A program made the position numbers and the translations under genes. This document shows, in pieces, positions 1 to 6,773 of a stretch of 9,518 nucleotides of DNA. This DNA comes from CAYYNP01 sp964472545 (GTDB taxonomy: Bacteria > Planctomycetota > Planctomycetia > Pirellulales > Thermoguttaceae), in contig CAYYNP010000358.1 in the NCBI GenBank assembly GCA_964472545.1, positions 1 to 9,518 of the forward strand, written 5' to 3'. The notes under the pieces are model-generated. The model did no database searches, was not told where the DNA came from, and was given only the letters and a program-made list of their open reading frames with translations. How positions within the stretch are numbered: the first letter of the stretch is position 1; every line of letters starts with the position of its first letter.

Positions 1-143
1 CTACGATCCGGCCAGGGCGATTAAATCGACAGGCCCTTCATGCGGTCTTTCGCGGGATTCCGCTGCACGGCCCCGATGAATCGGGGCACTACGAACGGGT
101 TGGGCGAATGCTCACGGGGGACTCGCCGCAAGTCCTTACTATG
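1..143. other. Left-edge segment without a supported gene
   Basis: No reading frame here is convincing: the open frames on both strands are short or run through the neighbouring tRNA. The only structure seen is a compact perfect hairpin at 70-87 (7-bp stem GCCCCGA/TCGGGGC, loop TGAA). It has no U-tract on either side, so it is not a classical terminator. It could be the 3' part of an upstream transcript, or chance in GC-rich DNA. Confidence 0.4.
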
Positions 144-186
144 GCAAGAAAAAAGAAACGCCGGCGGCCTTTGGCGGCTGCCGGCG
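144..186 (-). terminator. Intrinsic terminator of the tRNA-Asp transcript
   Basis: Read on the minus strand, a GC-rich stem CGCCGGC (180-186) pairs with GCCGGCG (159-165). Inside it a short GCC/GGC pairing closes a small loop. The stem is followed directly by a T-rich run (complement of 145-158) interrupted by a single C. It begins only five bases after the tRNA-Asp 3' end, exactly where a monocistronic tRNA transcript should stop. Confidence 0.8.
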
Positions 187-190
187 AAAG

Positions 191-264
<74 letters not shown>

Positions 265-630
265 AAGTCTATCTTTTTCAACGACTTAGGTTGGTTGATT
301 CCTCTCTCTCGGACGCCCCTCTTGCCATCGTCAGAATTCTAGCACACCGAATCCTGGCCGTCGACCGGGGCTGGAACGAAAGGCTGGGGCGAAACCGGCG
401 GCCAAAGGCGACCTTCAACATATCGTAGGTCACGAGGGCCCGAGTCTACTCAAACCGGCCTGGGCCGTAAAGGGCCCACTCTCTGCAAAATTCACGCAGA
501 TTCTCGGCGGATCGTCTGACGCGGGTCGAGCGAATGCCTCGCGACAAGAAAACGCCGTGTCTTGTAGCGAAAGGGGCGGGGCAGGTGTGAGATATTTCCC
601 GCCAAAAAGGGAAAACTCGCGGAAGTGCCC
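265..630. other. Intergenic spacer, no gene seen
   Basis: This divergent spacer lies between tRNA-Asp and the secretin promoter. No open frame has a ribosome binding site or coding-like codon use. Two small inverted repeats occur: ACAAGA (544-549) with TCTTGT (560-565), and GGCGGG (575-580) with CCCGCC (598-603). They lie 30-90 bp upstream of the secretin -35 box and could be regulator sites, but nothing in the sequence identifies a regulator. Confidence 0.5.
336..344 (-). promoter_or_regulatory. Possible extended -10 promoter for tRNA-Asp
   Basis: On the minus strand TGCTAGAAT matches an extended -10 element (TGN plus TAGAAT, 5/6 to TATAAT). No good -35 hexamer is seen at the right distance. 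A start near 329 would give a 5' leader of about 65 nt before the tRNA. This is a plausible but weak call. Confidence 0.35.
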
Positions 631-659
631 TTGACCCAGATTCCGCCTGCCGGTATTTA
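631..659 (+). promoter_or_regulatory. Sigma70-type promoter of the secretin gene
   Basis: TTGACC (631-636) and TATTTA (654-659) are separated by exactly 17 bp and lie on the coding strand of the secretin gene. Transcription would start near 666, giving a leader of about 210 nt before the start codon. The leader can form a tight hairpin at 723-739 (CGGCGGA/TCCGCCG, 3-nt loop). Confidence 0.65.
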
Positions 660-867
660 ACCGCTCCCTTCTACCGAGTTTCTATTTTTCTAGTCGAAAA
701 GCATGTCGCTTCGGCGTGCCGCCGGCGGAACGTCCGCCGTTGCGGGCCGAGTTCCGGAGACGCCACCGGAGCCCGAACCGTTCCCGGCCCGCGGTGCGCA
801 GATACGGGAAAGAAAAGAACCTGGGACCCCATGGACGGTTCCACGTCACGGAAGTGTGCGAGTCTCG

Positions 868-874
868 AAAGGAG
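868..874 (+). promoter_or_regulatory. Ribosome binding site deciding the secretin start
   Basis: AAAGGAG lies 4 bases before GTG (879) and 7 bases before TTG (882), so translation starts at one of these two adjacent codons. The upstream in-frame ATG at 831 has no Shine-Dalgarno sequence and would put a polar stretch in front of the signal peptide. Confidence 0.75.
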
Positions 875-878
875 AACC

Positions 879-3800
879 GTGTTGAAAACCACCACCAGAA
901 TAGCTGCCTGCCTCATCGCCGTCGCGCTGGCACTTTCGGCGAGCCGGATGCTCGCTACGACTTGGGGGGCCGCGGCCCACTGTGTCGGAAGTGCGAGCGT
1001 CGGTCAGATCGGCTCGGCCATAGATCCGAAGGCCCAAGCCACCGATCTGTTGAAGCGTGCCCGGCAACTGATGAACAACAACGACTTCGACGGCGCCGAA
1101 TCGCTCATCGCCCAGGCAGAGCGGCTCAACGTGAGCTACGGGATGTTTGCTGCCGACACGCCGGTCAGCGCTCGCAAGGCGCTTGCGCAGAAACGCAACG
1201 GCGGCCGCCGCTCGCTTCTGCCGAGCCGGATTCAGGTGCCGTTCCTTTCTAGAAACAATACGAAGTCTCCGTCGGATCCGTTCTCCGGGCGGCCAACCAC
1301 GGCCGTGGCGAACAATCTGACCGACGAGACGAGCCTGGTGAGAAGCCTGGTACAAAAAGGTGAACGCAGTCTGGCCGAAGGCAACATGGTGGCCGCGGAA
1401 CACTGGTACCGACAGGCCGCCAAGTTGGAAGTGGCGTTTGCCCCCGGCCGGGACCCGCGAGCCACACTTGCGGCTCGCATTCAGGCCCAGGGCGGCAACA
1501 CGGCAATCACGGCCGCCGTGGCCGGTTCGTTCGGACCGAACGACATCACGCCACTGCCGAACCCCAGCTTCGTTTCCGCCCCGGGAAATCTGGGCACTGC
1601 AACACCGGAACCGTTTGGCCGAGCGATGGCGACGTCGCCTCCGGCCGGACCGACGGGCCCCTTGCCCAACGCACTTGCGGCTGCTCCGCCGGTACCCGCT
1701 CGGCCGTTGCCTTCCGGCAACTACGTGCCCTTGACTCCGCCCGCTTCGGCGGCCGGTAGCAGCATGGCCACCGACGCCGGCGGCACGGAAGTCCTGCTGG
1801 AAGCCCGCCGCGCCCTGGCCGGCGGCGACATCGCCCGGGCCACCGGTTTGGTGCATCAAGCCCGGCGGATGCAGGCACAGTTCGATCCCCGCGGCGACAC
1901 CCCGGCCGACGTGGAGAACGCGATTCGCGAGTATCAACACGTTGCGTCGCAGCCGCGGCAAGGCGAGGCCTATCGTCGGGCGTACGCCAAGATGTTGGTG
2001 AAACAATCGCAGGCCCTATTGGCGGCCGGCGATCTCGATCTGGCGGAGGAACTGGCCGACAAGGCGTCCCGCCAACAGATAGCTTTCGGCCCGTTGGAAG
2101 TGACGCCTGCGGCCTTGCTGAGCGAAATCGGCAGCGTGCGGCGTCAATCTCGCGGACCGGCGCGGGGCCTGGCTGCCTCGTCCGTCGGAACCGGACCGCC
2201 CTCGGCCATGCCGGATTCGTCCGACGCCCGGCAGCAAGCCGCCGAATACACGCGAAAAGCCCGCGTGGCCCTCGAGGCCGGGCAATTCGACTTTGCCGAG
2301 CAAAACGCACGCCGTGCCCAGCAGTTCGGCCTTCCCGACACGGCCTTCGTCAGCGGCGAGCAGCCGGGAATGTTGTTGCTGGATATTCGCCGCCAACGGG
2401 CGCAGGCCGCCTCGCGCGTGGTCCCGGCAAACGCCGTGGTTCCGGCCACCGGCTATGATTCGCCTTCCCACGTCGCCTCGCGGGCAGTGTACAACCCGGC
2501 GACCGATCCCACGAGAAACCTCCCTGCCGCGGCAGCGTCACCGGCCGGCGATACCGCGTACGCCCTCTACCAGAAGGGTGTGGCAGCATTGCGAGCCCAC
2601 GACAAGCAGCAGGCCTATCAGTACTTCTCCGAGGCCGCACAACGCCGTCACGAACTCGATTCCGCCACGGCCCAGAGTGTGCAGGGATTCTTGCAGAACC
2701 TGACCACGCCGATGCCGAATCCCAATGCCGCACCGCCGGCCGGACTTCCGGCGGGCGATCCGGCGACCGATCCGGCAGCCAGCCAACAGGCGTTTGCCCT
2801 GCAGCTTGGAGCCGACGTGAACATGGAGGCCAGCAAAGCCAAGGTCATGCGGGAGCAAGATCCCAACGGCGCCTTGGCCCTGTTGGGCGAAACGCGCCAG
2901 CGGGTCGAGTCGGCCGGCGTCGATTCGACGACTCGCGACCATCTGTTGCGGCGGATCGACCGCGAGGTGGCCGAGACCAAGCAGTTCATCGAGATGAACC
3001 GCCCACGGCTGGAACTGGCCGAGCGGAACCAGGCAACGCAAGAGGCCTGGGAACGGGAGCAGCGGCTGAAGATCGAGACGCAAGGCAAGTTCGCCCTGCT
3101 GGTCGATGACTTCAACCGCCTGGTCGACGAGCAACGCTTTGCCGAGGCCGAATTGGTAGCCAAGCGGGCGGAGGCGTTGGACCCCGAGAATCCGATCGCC
3201 CACCAAATGGTACTCATGGCTAAGGCGATCCGCCGCGTCAACGCTAACCTGGCCTTGCAGGAAGCAAAGGAAAACGCATTCTGGACAACCATGCATCGAG
3301 TCGGCGAGTCGGCCATCGGCATCGACCCCGACAATCCCATCCAGTATCCCGATGCGGCCACGTGGGAAGAGTTGAGTGGGCGGCGGCGCCAACTCCTCGA
3401 GCGTGCCAGTCGCCTGAACGAACGCGAACTCGAAATCCAGCAGAAACTCACGACGCCGGTCTCGCTCGACTTCACCGAAGAGCCGTTGGCCAACGTGTTG
3501 GAATACCTGAGCAAACTGACCGAGGTCAACATGCACCTCGATCCGCAGGGCATGAACCAGGAGATGGTCAGCAGCGATTCGCCGGTGACGATCACGGTGC
3601 CCAACGAAATCATGCTCAAGAGTGCCTTGAATCTGATCCTCCGCCCGCTGCATCTGGGCTACGTGATCAAAGACGAAGTGTTGATGATCACCAGCGAGCA
3701 GGGGCGCGACACCAACGTCTACACGGTGATGTACCCGGTCGGCGATCTGGTGATCGGAATCCCGAACTTCGTGCCCGGCAGCATGGGATTGCAGTCGGCC

Positions 3801-5306
3801 TACAACCAGTCGATGGCCAACGTCGGTTACGGCGTGGGCGGCATCGGCGGCGGGTTTGGCGGAGGCATGGCGGCACCCACGGCCGTGATGGCGGCCAACG
3901 GCGGTGCCCAGGCCTCGATCACCCCGGCCGTAGCGGCCCACATGGGCGGCGGTAACGTGCCGAACACGATCGCCGCTCAACAGATGGGCGGTTCCAGCCC
4001 TCGTAGCGGCGTCGCCGGCCAGCCGATCGGCTTCGGCCCCGGCGGACTCGGTGGTGCGGCCAACGCCGACTTCGATAGCCTAATCGAGCTGATCACCTCG
4101 ACCGTCGCTCCCACCACGTGGGACGAAGTCGGCGGTGCCGGCTCGGTCAAGGAATTCCCCACCAACCTCAGTATCGTCGTCAGCCAAACCCAGGACGTCC
4201 ACGAAGAGATCGTCGACCTCTTGGAGCAGTTGCGGCGGATGCAGGACCTGCAAGTAACGATCGAGGTCCGCTTCATTACCCTTAACGACAACTTCTTCGA
4301 GCGGATCGGCGTCGACTTCGACTTCGACATCGACGACGACATCGACCGGCCGTTCCAGGTCTTCGGCCGCGAGGTCCCCGGCGTCCCCGGCGATCCGGCC
4401 ACCGGCCAGGAACCGGCCCGAAACACGCTCGACGTCGACCACGACCGCAGCGCCGTGGTGGGTATGGGCCGACCGGGCGTCTTCTCGGCCGACTTGGATA
4501 TCCCCTTCACACAGAACAGCTTCTCGTTGGCGGTGCCGCAGTTCGGCGGCTTCGACGCCGCCGCGGGGGCACAACTCGGCTTCGCCATCCTCAGCGACAT
4601 CGAAGCCTTCTTCTTCATCAACGCCGCCCAAGGCGACCGCCGCAGCAACGTGTTGCAGGCACCGAAAGTCACGCTCTTCAACGGCCAACAGGCCTACGTT
4701 TCCGATACGTCGCAAAGCCCGTTCGTGATCAGCGTGATCCCGGTGGTGGGCGACTTCGCCGCCGCACAACAGCCGGTGATCGTGGTCCTTTCCGAAGGCA
4801 CGTTCATGACGGTCCAAGCGGTGGTTTCCAACGACCGGCGATTCGTACGCCTCACGGTGGTGCCCTTCTTCAGCAAGATCACCGACGTGCAGACGTTCCA
4901 GTTCACCGGCTCGCAGACGACCACCACCGACGCCTCGGCCGACTCGGGCATCTTTGCTGATGCCCTCGATCCGGACAACGACCGCCGCGACAACGTGACC
5001 AGTTCGTCGAACTCGACGACCACGTCCAACGGCACCACGGTCCAGTTGCCGACGTTCTCCTTCGTCACGGTGACCACCACGGTCAGCGTGCCCGACGGCG
5101 GCACGGTCCTGCTCGGCGGCATCAAGCGGCTGAGCGAAGGCCGCAACGAGTTCGGCGTGCCGATCCTCAACAAGCTCCCGTACATTAACCGGCTGTTCAA
5201 GAACGTCGGCATCGGGCGCGAAACCCAAAGCCTGATGATGATGGTCACTCCAAGAATCATCATTCAGGAAGAGGAAGAAGCCAACCTGGGCATCCTCTCC
5301 CCATAG
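879..5306 (+). CDS. Giant secretin-family protein with N-terminal TPR-like repeats
   Basis: This encodes about 1475 residues, predicted to form a gated outer-membrane channel (GspD/PilQ/YscC superfamily). A Sec signal peptide is visible (basic start, hydrophobic core about 8-21). Six TPR-like units span about 54-608 with Pro/Ala-rich linkers. A helical, charged region with another TPR (about 738-784, ending ALDPENP) follows. An STN domain lies at about 857-943, a Gly/Met/Ala-rich insert at about 965-1063 and an N1-like domain at about 1066-1132. The secretin core occupies about 1251-1461, with signature VPDGGTVLLGG (1404-1414) and the typical VPILNKLPYINRLFKN block after it. Common secretins have about 600-750 residues; this one carries about 850 extra-long N-terminal residues. 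No pilin, ATPase or platform gene is adjacent, so the pathway served is unknown. Start codon GTG 879 or TTG 882. The secretin call is firm; the role is open. Confidence 0.93.
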   Translation: MLKTTTRIAACLIAVALALSASRMLATTWGAAAHCVGSASVGQIGSAIDPKAQATDLLKRARQLMNNNDFDGAESLIAQAERLNVSYGMFAADTPVSARKALAQKRNGGRRSLLPSRIQVPFLSRNNTKSPSDPFSGRPTTAVANNLTDETSLVRSLVQKGERSLAEGNMVAAEHWYRQAAKLEVAFAPGRDPRATLAARIQAQGGNTAITAAVAGSFGPNDITPLPNPSFVSAPGNLGTATPEPFGRAMATSPPAGPTGPLPNALAAAPPVPARPLPSGNYVPLTPPASAAGSSMATDAGGTEVLLEARRALAGGDIARATGLVHQARRMQAQFDPRGDTPADVENAIREYQHVASQPRQGEAYRRAYAKMLVKQSQALLAAGDLDLAEELADKASRQQIAFGPLEVTPAALLSEIGSVRRQSRGPARGLAASSVGTGPPSAMPDSSDARQQAAEYTRKARVALEAGQFDFAEQNARRAQQFGLPDTAFVSGEQPGMLLLDIRRQRAQAASRVVPANAVVPATGYDSPSHVASRAVYNPATDPTRNLPAAAASPAGDTAYALYQKGVAALRAHDKQQAYQYFSEAAQRRHELDSATAQSVQGFLQNLTTPMPNPNAAPPAGLPAGDPATDPAASQQAFALQLGADVNMEASKAKVMREQDPNGALALLGETRQRVESAGVDSTTRDHLLRRIDREVAETKQFIEMNRPRLELAERNQATQEAWEREQRLKIETQGKFALLVDDFNRLVDEQRFAEAELVAKRAEALDPENPIAHQMVLMAKAIRRVNANLALQEAKENAFWTTMHRVGESAIGIDPDNPIQYPDAATWEELSGRRRQLLERASRLNERELEIQQKLTTPVSLDFTEEPLANVLEYLSKLTEVNMHLDPQGMNQEMVSSDSPVTITVPNEIMLKSALNLILRPLHLGYVIKDEVLMITSEQGRDTNVYTVMYPVGDLVIGIPNFVPGSMGLQSAYNQSMANVGYGVGGIGGGFGGGMAAPTAVMAANGGAQASITPAVAAHMGGGNVPNTIAAQQMGGSSPRSGVAGQPIGFGPGGLGGAANADFDSLIELITSTVAPTTWDEVGGAGSVKEFPTNLSIVVSQTQDVHEEIVDLLEQLRRMQDLQVTIEVRFITLNDNFFERIGVDFDFDIDDDIDRPFQVFGREVPGVPGDPATGQEPARNTLDVDHDRSAVVGMGRPGVFSADLDIPFTQNSFSLAVPQFGGFDAAAGAQLGFAILSDIEAFFFINAAQGDRRSNVLQAPKVTLFNGQQAYVSDTSQSPFVISVIPVVGDFAAAQQPVIVVLSEGTFMTVQAVVSNDRRFVRLTVVPFFSKITDVQTFQFTGSQTTTTDASADSGIFADALDPDNDRRDNVTSSSNSTTTSNGTTVQLPTFSFVTVTTTVSVPDGGTVLLGGIKRLSEGRNEFGVPILNKLPYINRLFKNVGIGRETQSLMMMVTPRIIIQEEEEANLGILSP
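1038..2702 (+). repeat. Six degenerate TPR-like protein repeats within the secretin
   Basis: The units lie at about 1038-1190, 1329-1493, 1785-1952, 1968-2139, 2223-2402 and 2550-2702. Each is a helical hairpin with a small turn followed by a conserved Ala: NNDFDGA, EGNMVAA, GGDIARA, AGDLDLA, AGQFDFA and AHDKQQA. Most continue into a tail with an aromatic residue and a Pro/Asp turn (for example FDPRGDTPA, FGPLEVTPA, FAPGRDPRA) and a third short helix. Linkers of 5 to about 97 residues separate them. The similarity is at protein level only; the DNA is diverged. TPR folds usually bind proteins, so a periplasmic scaffold role is inferred. Confidence 0.7.
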
Positions 5307-5341
5307 ATAGTCTCCTCATCCCCTCCCTCCCCTCGTGTCTA

Positions 5342-5410
5342 CGCCCTCCCGAGGCCGTCGCCGGCTTGCCCCCCGAGCCGGCGACGGTCGTTTCTTGAGG
5401 GCGCTTTTTC
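5342..5410 (+). terminator. Nested-stem intrinsic terminator after the secretin
   Basis: A perfect 12-bp stem, CCGTCGCCGGCT (5355-5366) with AGCCGGCGACGG (5376-5387) and a 9-nt loop, is followed by TCGTTTCTT. It is enclosed by a second stem, CGCCCTC (5342-5348) with GAGGGCG (5397-5403), followed by CTTTTTC. Either fold has its own U-rich tail. It lies 36 bp after the stop codon, so the secretin is transcribed alone. Confidence 0.88.
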
Positions 5411-5841
5411 GTTGCCGTGCGTTGGCAGGGCACACGTCGACGGGGCGTTACCACCGGTCCCAATCGCGGCAAACGAACTTCGACGGCCGCCAGACCCACC
5501 GGCCAATTGCCGAGAGACACGCCACAACGACGCCGCGGATTCCCGCACGTTTCATTGCTTCGTCTCCAACCCGAGAATCAGAGTATGACGGCGCCGATAC
5601 AAGCCAACTGCCGCACGTTCGGTCGCTCGTGCGGGCATGGCGAGATCGTTGCCACTCGCTAGTGAGAATCGGCCGAATCCGGCTGCTTGTAACAGCCCTT
5701 CGATCGGCCACATTGCAACCGGCCAAACGCGAGCATCCCGCCTTGTCCGATTTCTCGTTCGGACTAGACAATCCCGCAGCCAAGCCAAGCTCCCCGGTTC
5801 GATCTCCGGGCCGGTCTGCGCAGACGGGTTTCTCGAATAAG
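5411..5841. other. Intergenic region with small hairpins, no gene seen
   Basis: About 430 bp without a credible coding frame; open frames here run through tRNA-Val and lack ribosome binding sites. Near the tRNA lies a cluster of short inverted repeats: GGCTG/CAGCC at 5681-5697, GTCCGA/TCGGAC at 5745-5764, CCCGG/CCGGG at 5793-5810 and the palindrome GTCTGCGCAGAC at 5814-5825. On the minus strand this is the 3' side of tRNA-Val, but none has a U-tract, so the tRNA terminator is not identified. Confidence 0.5.
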
Positions 5842-5915
5842 TGGGCGATGACGGACTCGAACCGCCGACATCCACGGTGTAAACGTGGCGCTCTAGCCAA
5901 CTGAGCTAATCGCCC
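5842..5915 (-). tRNA. tRNA-Val (anticodon TAC)
   Basis: The minus strand gives a complete 74-nt cloverleaf. The acceptor stem GGGCGAT/ATCGCCC is fully paired and followed by T8-A9. The D arm is GCTC...GAGC, the anticodon stem CCACG/CGTGG carries loop TTTACAC, and the T arm is GGCGG-TTCGAGT-CCGTC with one G-U pair. Anticodon TAC and discriminator A73 fit valine. CCA is not encoded. A strong promoter starts 14 bp upstream. Confidence 0.96.
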
Positions 5916-5928
5916 TGCTGAGGTATCT

Positions 5929-5958
5929 ATCGTACCGGGCCGGGAAGCCGGATGTCAA
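5929..5958 (-). promoter_or_regulatory. Promoter of tRNA-Val
   Basis: On the minus strand TTGACA (complement of 5953-5958) is a perfect -35 box. With an 18-bp spacer it precedes TACGAT (complement of 5929-5934), 4/6 to the -10 consensus. The predicted start is around 5922, only a few bases before the mature tRNA 5' end, leaving a very short leader for RNase P. Confidence 0.72.
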
Positions 5959-6014
5959 CGTGGGCCACGCTTCCCTTCGGGCGTGGGGGTGTGATCGGAT
6001 GTCGACAATCGGAG

Positions 6015-6040
6015 TTGACATTGTTGCTTCTGTGAGCAAC
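6015..6040 (+). promoter_or_regulatory. Possible promoter/operator element upstream of the cupin
   Basis: A perfect -35 hexamer TTGACA (6015-6020) on the plus strand is followed at once by an inverted repeat, GTTGCT (6023-6028) and AGCAAC (6035-6040). No good -10 box is found 16-18 bp downstream (AACGAC at 6038-6043). It may be a repressor-type operator over a poor promoter, or chance. It lies about 85 bp before the cupin start. Confidence 0.3.
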
Positions 6041-6112
6041 GACCCATAGGATAACTCCTGGGTTCGGGTCCGCGCCCGTACCATCTCCCGTTCTTTTGTG
6101 ATTTGTACCTAC

Positions 6113-6117
6113 AGGAG
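6113..6117 (+). promoter_or_regulatory. Ribosome binding site deciding the cupin start
   Basis: AGGAG stands 7 bases before ATG 6125. The earlier in-frame ATG at 6098 has no comparable site and would contain this Shine-Dalgarno sequence inside the coding region, so 6125 is preferred. Confidence 0.8.
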
Positions 6118-6124
6118 CGATACG

Positions 6125-6646
6125 ATGAGAATCTCCCGACAAAGCCGACTTGCCCCGATTTGCCCACGCACTTTCTGCCGACTGGCCGCGGCGATGGTCG
6201 TTTGCGTCGGCCTGGCGGCAAGTGGAAGCGCCTGGGCCGACGAAAAGGCGGACACCACACCGGAGAAGATCGACGCCAAGGCGATGGCAACGCTCGTGCA
6301 GAGCTTCGGCAAGCTGGAGAAAATCGAGTATCCGTGGGGTTGGATCTGCTGGATGATGAACTCCAAGATCGACCCCAAGGCCGAAATGACCTTCGGGCTG
6401 GTGCAACTCAACGCCGGCCAACGAAACCCGGTGCACGTGCATCGCAACTGCGAGGAGCACCTTTACGTGATCTCTGGCTCCTGCGAACACCGCCTCGACA
6501 AGGAAGTCTGCGTGCTCAAGGCGGGCGACGTGATCCGAATTCCACGCGGCGTGCCACATGCCGCCCGAACGTTCGACAAAGAGCCGATGAAGGCGGTAAT
6601 CGTCTATAGCTCGGGCGATCGGCAGTTCGAGGTCGTCGAGGAGTAG
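6125..6646 (+). CDS. Exported small cupin-domain protein
   Basis: A 173-residue protein. A Sec signal peptide with an unusually long basic N-region (residues 1-20) and hydrophobic core ends at AWA, predicting cleavage after Ala38. The mature part is one cupin beta-barrel. Motif 1 is complete: G98-x5-H104-x-H106-x4-E111-x6-G118. Motif 2 gives G134-x5-P140-x-G142-x2-H145, without the usual final Asn. The 3-His/1-Glu metal site is therefore intact. Four cysteines (75, 109, 120, 129) remain in the mature protein and could form disulfides. Small cupins include sugar isomerases, dioxygenases and sensors; nothing here fixes the reaction. The GH2 gene starts 127 bp downstream with its own promoter, so co-function in carbohydrate metabolism is only suggested by position. 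Confidence 0.88.
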   Translation: MRISRQSRLAPICPRTFCRLAAAMVVCVGLAASGSAWADEKADTTPEKIDAKAMATLVQSFGKLEKIEYPWGWICWMMNSKIDPKAEMTFGLVQLNAGQRNPVHVHRNCEEHLYVISGSCEHRLDKEVCVLKAGDVIRIPRGVPHAARTFDKEPMKAVIVYSSGDRQFEVVEE

Positions 6647-6674
6647 CCTTGCTTCTCAACGGTCGCCGTTTTGC

Positions 6675-6702
6675 TTGACGCAGCCGTCACGGTCGTTATG
6701 AT
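6675..6702 (+). promoter_or_regulatory. Sigma70-type promoter of the GH2 gene
   Basis: TTGACG (6675-6680) and TATGAT (6697-6702) are separated by 16 bp; each matches consensus at 5/6 positions. The predicted start near 6709 gives a leader of about 65 nt. It lies entirely in the gap after the cupin stop, so GH2 can be transcribed independently. Confidence 0.7.
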
Positions 6703-6728
6703 TGGGCAAGTTCGCAGTGACGTTCCTC

Positions 6729-6744
6729 GGGGGAAATCTCCCCC
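6729..6744 (+). other. Leader hairpin ahead of the GH2 gene
   Basis: GGGGGA (6729-6734) pairs perfectly with TCCCCC (6739-6744) across a 4-nt AATC loop. It sits in the predicted GH2 5' leader, 16 bp before the ribosome binding site GAAGGAG (6761-6767). No U-tract follows, so it is not a typical terminator. It might stabilise the mRNA or limit read-through from the cupin gene. Confidence 0.45.
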
Positions 6745-6773
6745 TGTTCAACGAATTCTCGAAGGAGTCTGCC

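Noticed and set aside
70..87. Perfect 7-bp hairpin as a terminator or operator
   Set aside because: No U-tract on either strand and no adjacent gene to relate it to; kept only as a structural note.
831..878. Upstream ATG as start of the secretin
   Set aside because: It lacks a Shine-Dalgarno sequence, whereas AAAGGAG precedes GTG 879/TTG 882, from which a clean signal peptide begins.
2538..3980. 480-codon open frame antisense to the secretin gene
   Set aside because: High GC3 on the coding strand removes stops from the opposite strand. The frame has no ribosome binding site and its translation is low-complexity and His/Gly/Asp/Val-rich.
5745..5810. Two hairpins as the anticodon and T arms of a degenerate tRNA
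   Set aside because: Both loops are 8 nt, no acceptor or D arm can be paired around them, and the spacing does not fit a cloverleaf.
5335..5904. 189-codon plus-strand frame overlapping tRNA-Val
   Set aside because: It runs through the terminator and into the antisense of tRNA-Val, is Arg/Ser/Pro-rich and has no ribosome binding site.
5965..5986. Hairpin CCACGC/GCGTGG between tRNA-Val and cupin as a terminator
   Set aside because: It lies between divergent promoters, where no transcript should end, and has no U-tract.
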